Part shown: piece after piece, positions 62,053-64,000 of the stretch
Position numbering within the stretch: position 1 is the first letter of the stretch
Layout: each line of letters opens with the position of its first letter
Source: Sinorhizobium sp. A49
GTDB taxonomy: Bacteria; Pseudomonadota; Alphaproteobacteria; Rhizobiales; Rhizobiaceae
Assembly: GCF_002002725.1 (NCBI RefSeq)
Contig: NZ_MUNW01000052.1
Span: forward strand, 1 to 64,000
Direction of reading: 5' to 3'
Length of the DNA stretch: 64,000 nucleotides
Notes under the pieces: generated by a model
Told to the model about the DNA's origin: nothing
What the model saw: only the letters and a program-made list of their open reading frames with translations
The model's database searches: none
Program-made: the position numbers and the translations under genes

Positions 62053-62092
62053 CTTATCAAACCGTTCTAGCGGATTGACGTGCGTGGCTGCG

Positions 62093-62254
62093 TCAGAAGA
62101 CGGCCAGATACTTTAGCAGCGAGATGATGCCGATGACGAGCACGATCGCCTGCACGATCTGTTTCGCCCGGCCGTCGAGCGGCAGGCGCTGGACCAGATA
62201 AAGCACGAGCACGATAACCAGGAACGTGATCAGAATGCTGATGAGAAGCCCCAT
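62093..62254 (-). CDS. Small Thivi_2564-type membrane protein
   Basis: A 53-residue protein starting at ATG 62254 with GGGAG upstream. One hydrophobic segment (LLISILITFLVIVLVLYLVQ), a conserved polar link (RLPLDGRAKQIVQ) and a second hydrophobic segment. The pattern matches the widespread small membrane family named after Thivi_2564. Function unknown. Confidence 0.75.
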   Translation of the reverse strand: MGLLISILITFLVIVLVLYLVQRLPLDGRAKQIVQAIVLVIGIISLLKYLAVF

Positions 62255-62478
62255 AGACAAACTCCCTTTGTAAGGCGACGCGAAGTCGTCTGAGTGATAA
62301 CGACGGAGCAGGGAGAAAAGTTCCAGTCGTGGCAAGGACTTATTGGATCGAGGCGCGGATCGGAGGCCTTGGCCGACGTGAAATCAGGGGTCAGCACATG
62401 CTGGTTGTCAGTTGCTACAACGGCCGCAACGATACTCTCCAAGATCCACCTCCGGCCTGAAGCGCCACGGCGCCAATG

Positions 62479-63204
62479 TCAGCTCGCCACCTTGCAGACG
62501 ATCCCGGCGTCGTTGTCGCCCTTGGTCGCGTCGTAGAAGGTCACCTCATCACCCTTCGTCCACCAGATATACTGGCCGCCGACATATTTGGCGCCCGATG
62601 CGGCAATCACGTTGGACGCGACGGTGAAGTTGCCGTCGATGGTGAAAGTCACCAGGGAGACCGGGCCGGCATTGATGTATTCGGCGTCAACCGCCTGGCC
62701 GCCGCAGTCATAGCGCACCTGCTGGCGGTCGACCGTTTCGGCGCCCGGCACGGAAATCGCGATATCGACGCCGCCCGATCCGCCTGCCGCCATGGACGCA
62801 AGCGTCAGCGCCGGCGCACCGGCCGATTTGCCCAGGATCAACTTCGAGCCTTCGACATCCCAGGACAGCTCGCTGCGCAACGCATCCAGGAACTTGCGTT
62901 CCTGGTCCATCACCGCCGGCACGCACATCTTGCGGGTCGCAGCCGCCGGACCGAAGGTGATCTTCGCGCCGGCAAGGCTGAAGGTTCCGGTAAAGTGATT
63001 GCAGCCGGCCATGCCGCCATAGGTGCCGTCGTCGCGGATCTCCAGCGTCGACTGCAGATTGTCGATGACGCCGCGGCCGGCGATATCCTCGGCAAGCCAG
63101 GTGCCGACGAGCGCCTGCGGCACGTTTTCGGCAGCGACCGTCTGCATCGAGGCCATTTCGATCAGCACGCAGGCGCAGGAAAGGGCGGTGGCGACTTTCA
63201 GCAT
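62479..63204 (-). CDS. Exported protein with META (HslJ-like) and MliC-like domains
   Basis: A 241-residue protein with a signal peptide ending VAAE. A META domain (about 30-130) contains LVGTWLAEDI, then GGMAGCNHFTGTFSL, then MCVPAVMDQERKFLDAL. The MliC lysozyme-inhibitor-like part (about 150-241) contains VRYDCGGQAVDAEYI and YVGGQYIWWTKGDEVTFYD, plus a last Cys that can bond with the first. It is probably a periplasmic protein protecting against C-type lysozymes. Confidence 0.82.
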   Translation of the reverse strand: MLKVATALSCACVLIEMASMQTVAAENVPQALVGTWLAEDIAGRGVIDNLQSTLEIRDDGTYGGMAGCNHFTGTFSLAGAKITFGPAAATRKMCVPAVMDQERKFLDALRSELSWDVEGSKLILGKSAGAPALTLASMAAGGSGGVDIAISVPGAETVDRQQVRYDCGGQAVDAEYINAGPVSLVTFTIDGNFTVASNVIAASGAKYVGGQYIWWTKGDEVTFYDATKGDNDAGIVCKVAS

Positions 63205-63442
63205 CGGGAACTCCTTGGCGCTTCGACTCGTGATCCGATTCTTAGCCCGATCACACGTCGGATTGAAGGCCGCGCCCTTGTTGCACGTCGATTTCGCCTG
63301 TAGAGCCTAGCGCATACCCTGAAGACCGGCATCGGGTTTCGGCAAAATCAAAACGCGACTTCCATCGTAGAAGCGGCGTCTGACGCCCGGTCGGGCACCG
63401 AACGCCCCCGCTGGAACAGCGAACAAGAATATGGGAATTGGC

Positions 63443-64000
63443 ATGGCATCCCGCGAAAACGCGAAGCGCCGACTGACGATCCTGGGCTCGACCGGCTCCA
63501 TCGGCACAAACACGCTCGATGTCGTCGAGCACCTGGGTGGTCGCGATAGTTTCGAGATCGTCGCCCTCACCGGCAACGGAAACATTCCGCTGCTGGCGCA
63601 GCAGGCGATCGCCCACGGCGCCGAACTTGCCGTCACCGCCGACGACAGCCATTACGCCAGCCTCAAGACAGCGCTTGCCGGCACCGGTATCGCAGTCGCA
63701 TCCGGCAAAAGCGGCCTGATCGAGGCGGCTGAGCGCGATGCCGGCTGGGTGATGGCGGCCATCGTCGGCAATGCCGGGCTCGCCCCGACGCTCGCCGCCG
63801 CAAGCCGCGGCGCCGACATTGCGCTTGCCAACAAGGAATGCCTGGTTTCCGCCGGCAGCCTGTTCATCGAGGCGGTCAAGCAGGGTGGAGGCCGGCTATT
63901 GCCGGTCGATAGCGAGCACAACGCCATCTTCCAGGTGCTGGAAGAACATCAGCGCCATGCCATCGAGCGCATCATTCTCACGGCCTCCGGCGGCCCGTTC
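63443..64000 (+). CDS. dxr: 1-deoxy-D-xylulose-5-phosphate reductoisomerase, 5' part (runs off the window)
   Basis: The first 186 codons of a MEP-pathway enzyme. The NADPH site is LTILGSTGSIGTNTLDVV, and IVGNAGLAPTLAAASRGADIALANKECLVSAG is the characteristic dxr centre. LPVDSEHNAIFQ provides the metal-binding Asp and Glu, and TASGGPF begins the next motif at the window end. ATG 63443 has a GGGA ribosome-binding site; ATG 63431 would add four residues. The gene continues beyond 64000. Confidence 0.95.
   Translation, partial: MASRENAKRRLTILGSTGSIGTNTLDVVEHLGGRDSFEIVALTGNGNIPLLAQQAIAHGAELAVTADDSHYASLKTALAGTGIAVASGKSGLIEAAERDAGWVMAAIVGNAGLAPTLAAASRGADIALANKECLVSAGSLFIEAVKQGGGRLLPVDSEHNAIFQVLEEHQRHAIERIILTASGGPF

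Overview
The window is chromosomal-type DNA of an alphaproteobacterium, most likely Rhizobiaceae and close to Ensifer/Sinorhizobium. Pointers are the high GC content, the many LysR/IclR/RpiR-controlled nutrient transporters, a BA14K-family protein, a Tim44-domain protein, a UPF0303 protein, an rpsU/csp neighbourhood, and RIME-like rhizobial intergenic repeats (near 19.5, 24.7 and 25.1 kb). No sequence search was possible; all names rest on motifs and recalled families.

Layout. 1-~290: probable promoter and leader of an rRNA operon running leftwards out of the window. 0.4-7.9 kb: LysR regulator, a complete branched-chain-amino-acid-type ABC importer (binding protein, two ATPases, two permeases) and a GMC oxidoreductase. 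8-14.8 kb: Tim44-domain protein, LysR with a divergent YdcZ-type transporter, MFS exporter, aldehyde dehydrogenase, PPK2. 14.9-18.2 kb: an RpiR regulator, an MFS permease and a racemase-like protein; the RpiR start and the 328-bp gap before the permease carry five copies of one inverted repeat, the best regulatory signal in the window. 18.3-24.5 kb: ankyrin and YHS exported proteins, a class III cyclase with TPRs, two DUF1254/DUF1214 exported proteins. 24.7-30.4 kb (minus strand): small protein, rpsU, small protein, cold-shock protein, metH with a perfect 20-bp palindrome upstream. 30.6-33.2 kb: ROK sugar kinase, UPF0303 protein and AGE-family isomerase in one operon.

33.4-50.8 kb is a 17.3-kb integrated element in the 3' part of tRNA-Arg(CCT). 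An intact tRNA lies at the left and a 48-bp copy of its 3' part at the right; the two copies differ at only two bases, which form one T-stem base pair (G-C versus A-T). The element encodes a tyrosine integrase, an AlpA-like protein, a split Toprim-primase/SF3-helicase module, a probable iteron origin, and two defence systems. These are an McrBC type IV restriction system (McrB with an EVE-like domain) and a three-gene system of an SMC/Rad50-like ATPase with a zinc hook, a middle protein and an FAD-binding effector, which I assign to the Lamassu/ABC-three-component family with an FMO-like effector. I saw no capsid, packaging or conjugation genes, so it looks like a phage-satellite-like or plasmid-like defence island.

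50.8-64 kb returns to core-like DNA: GNAT acetyltransferase, BA14K protein, then a peptide/nickel-type ABC importer (binding protein, two permeases, fused double ATPase) interleaved with an amidohydrolase, a RidA protein, an IclR regulator and a SelA-fold PLP enzyme, together a probable uptake-and-catabolism locus for an amino compound. It ends with a VOC protein, a small membrane protein, a META/MliC lipocalin-like protein and the start of dxr.
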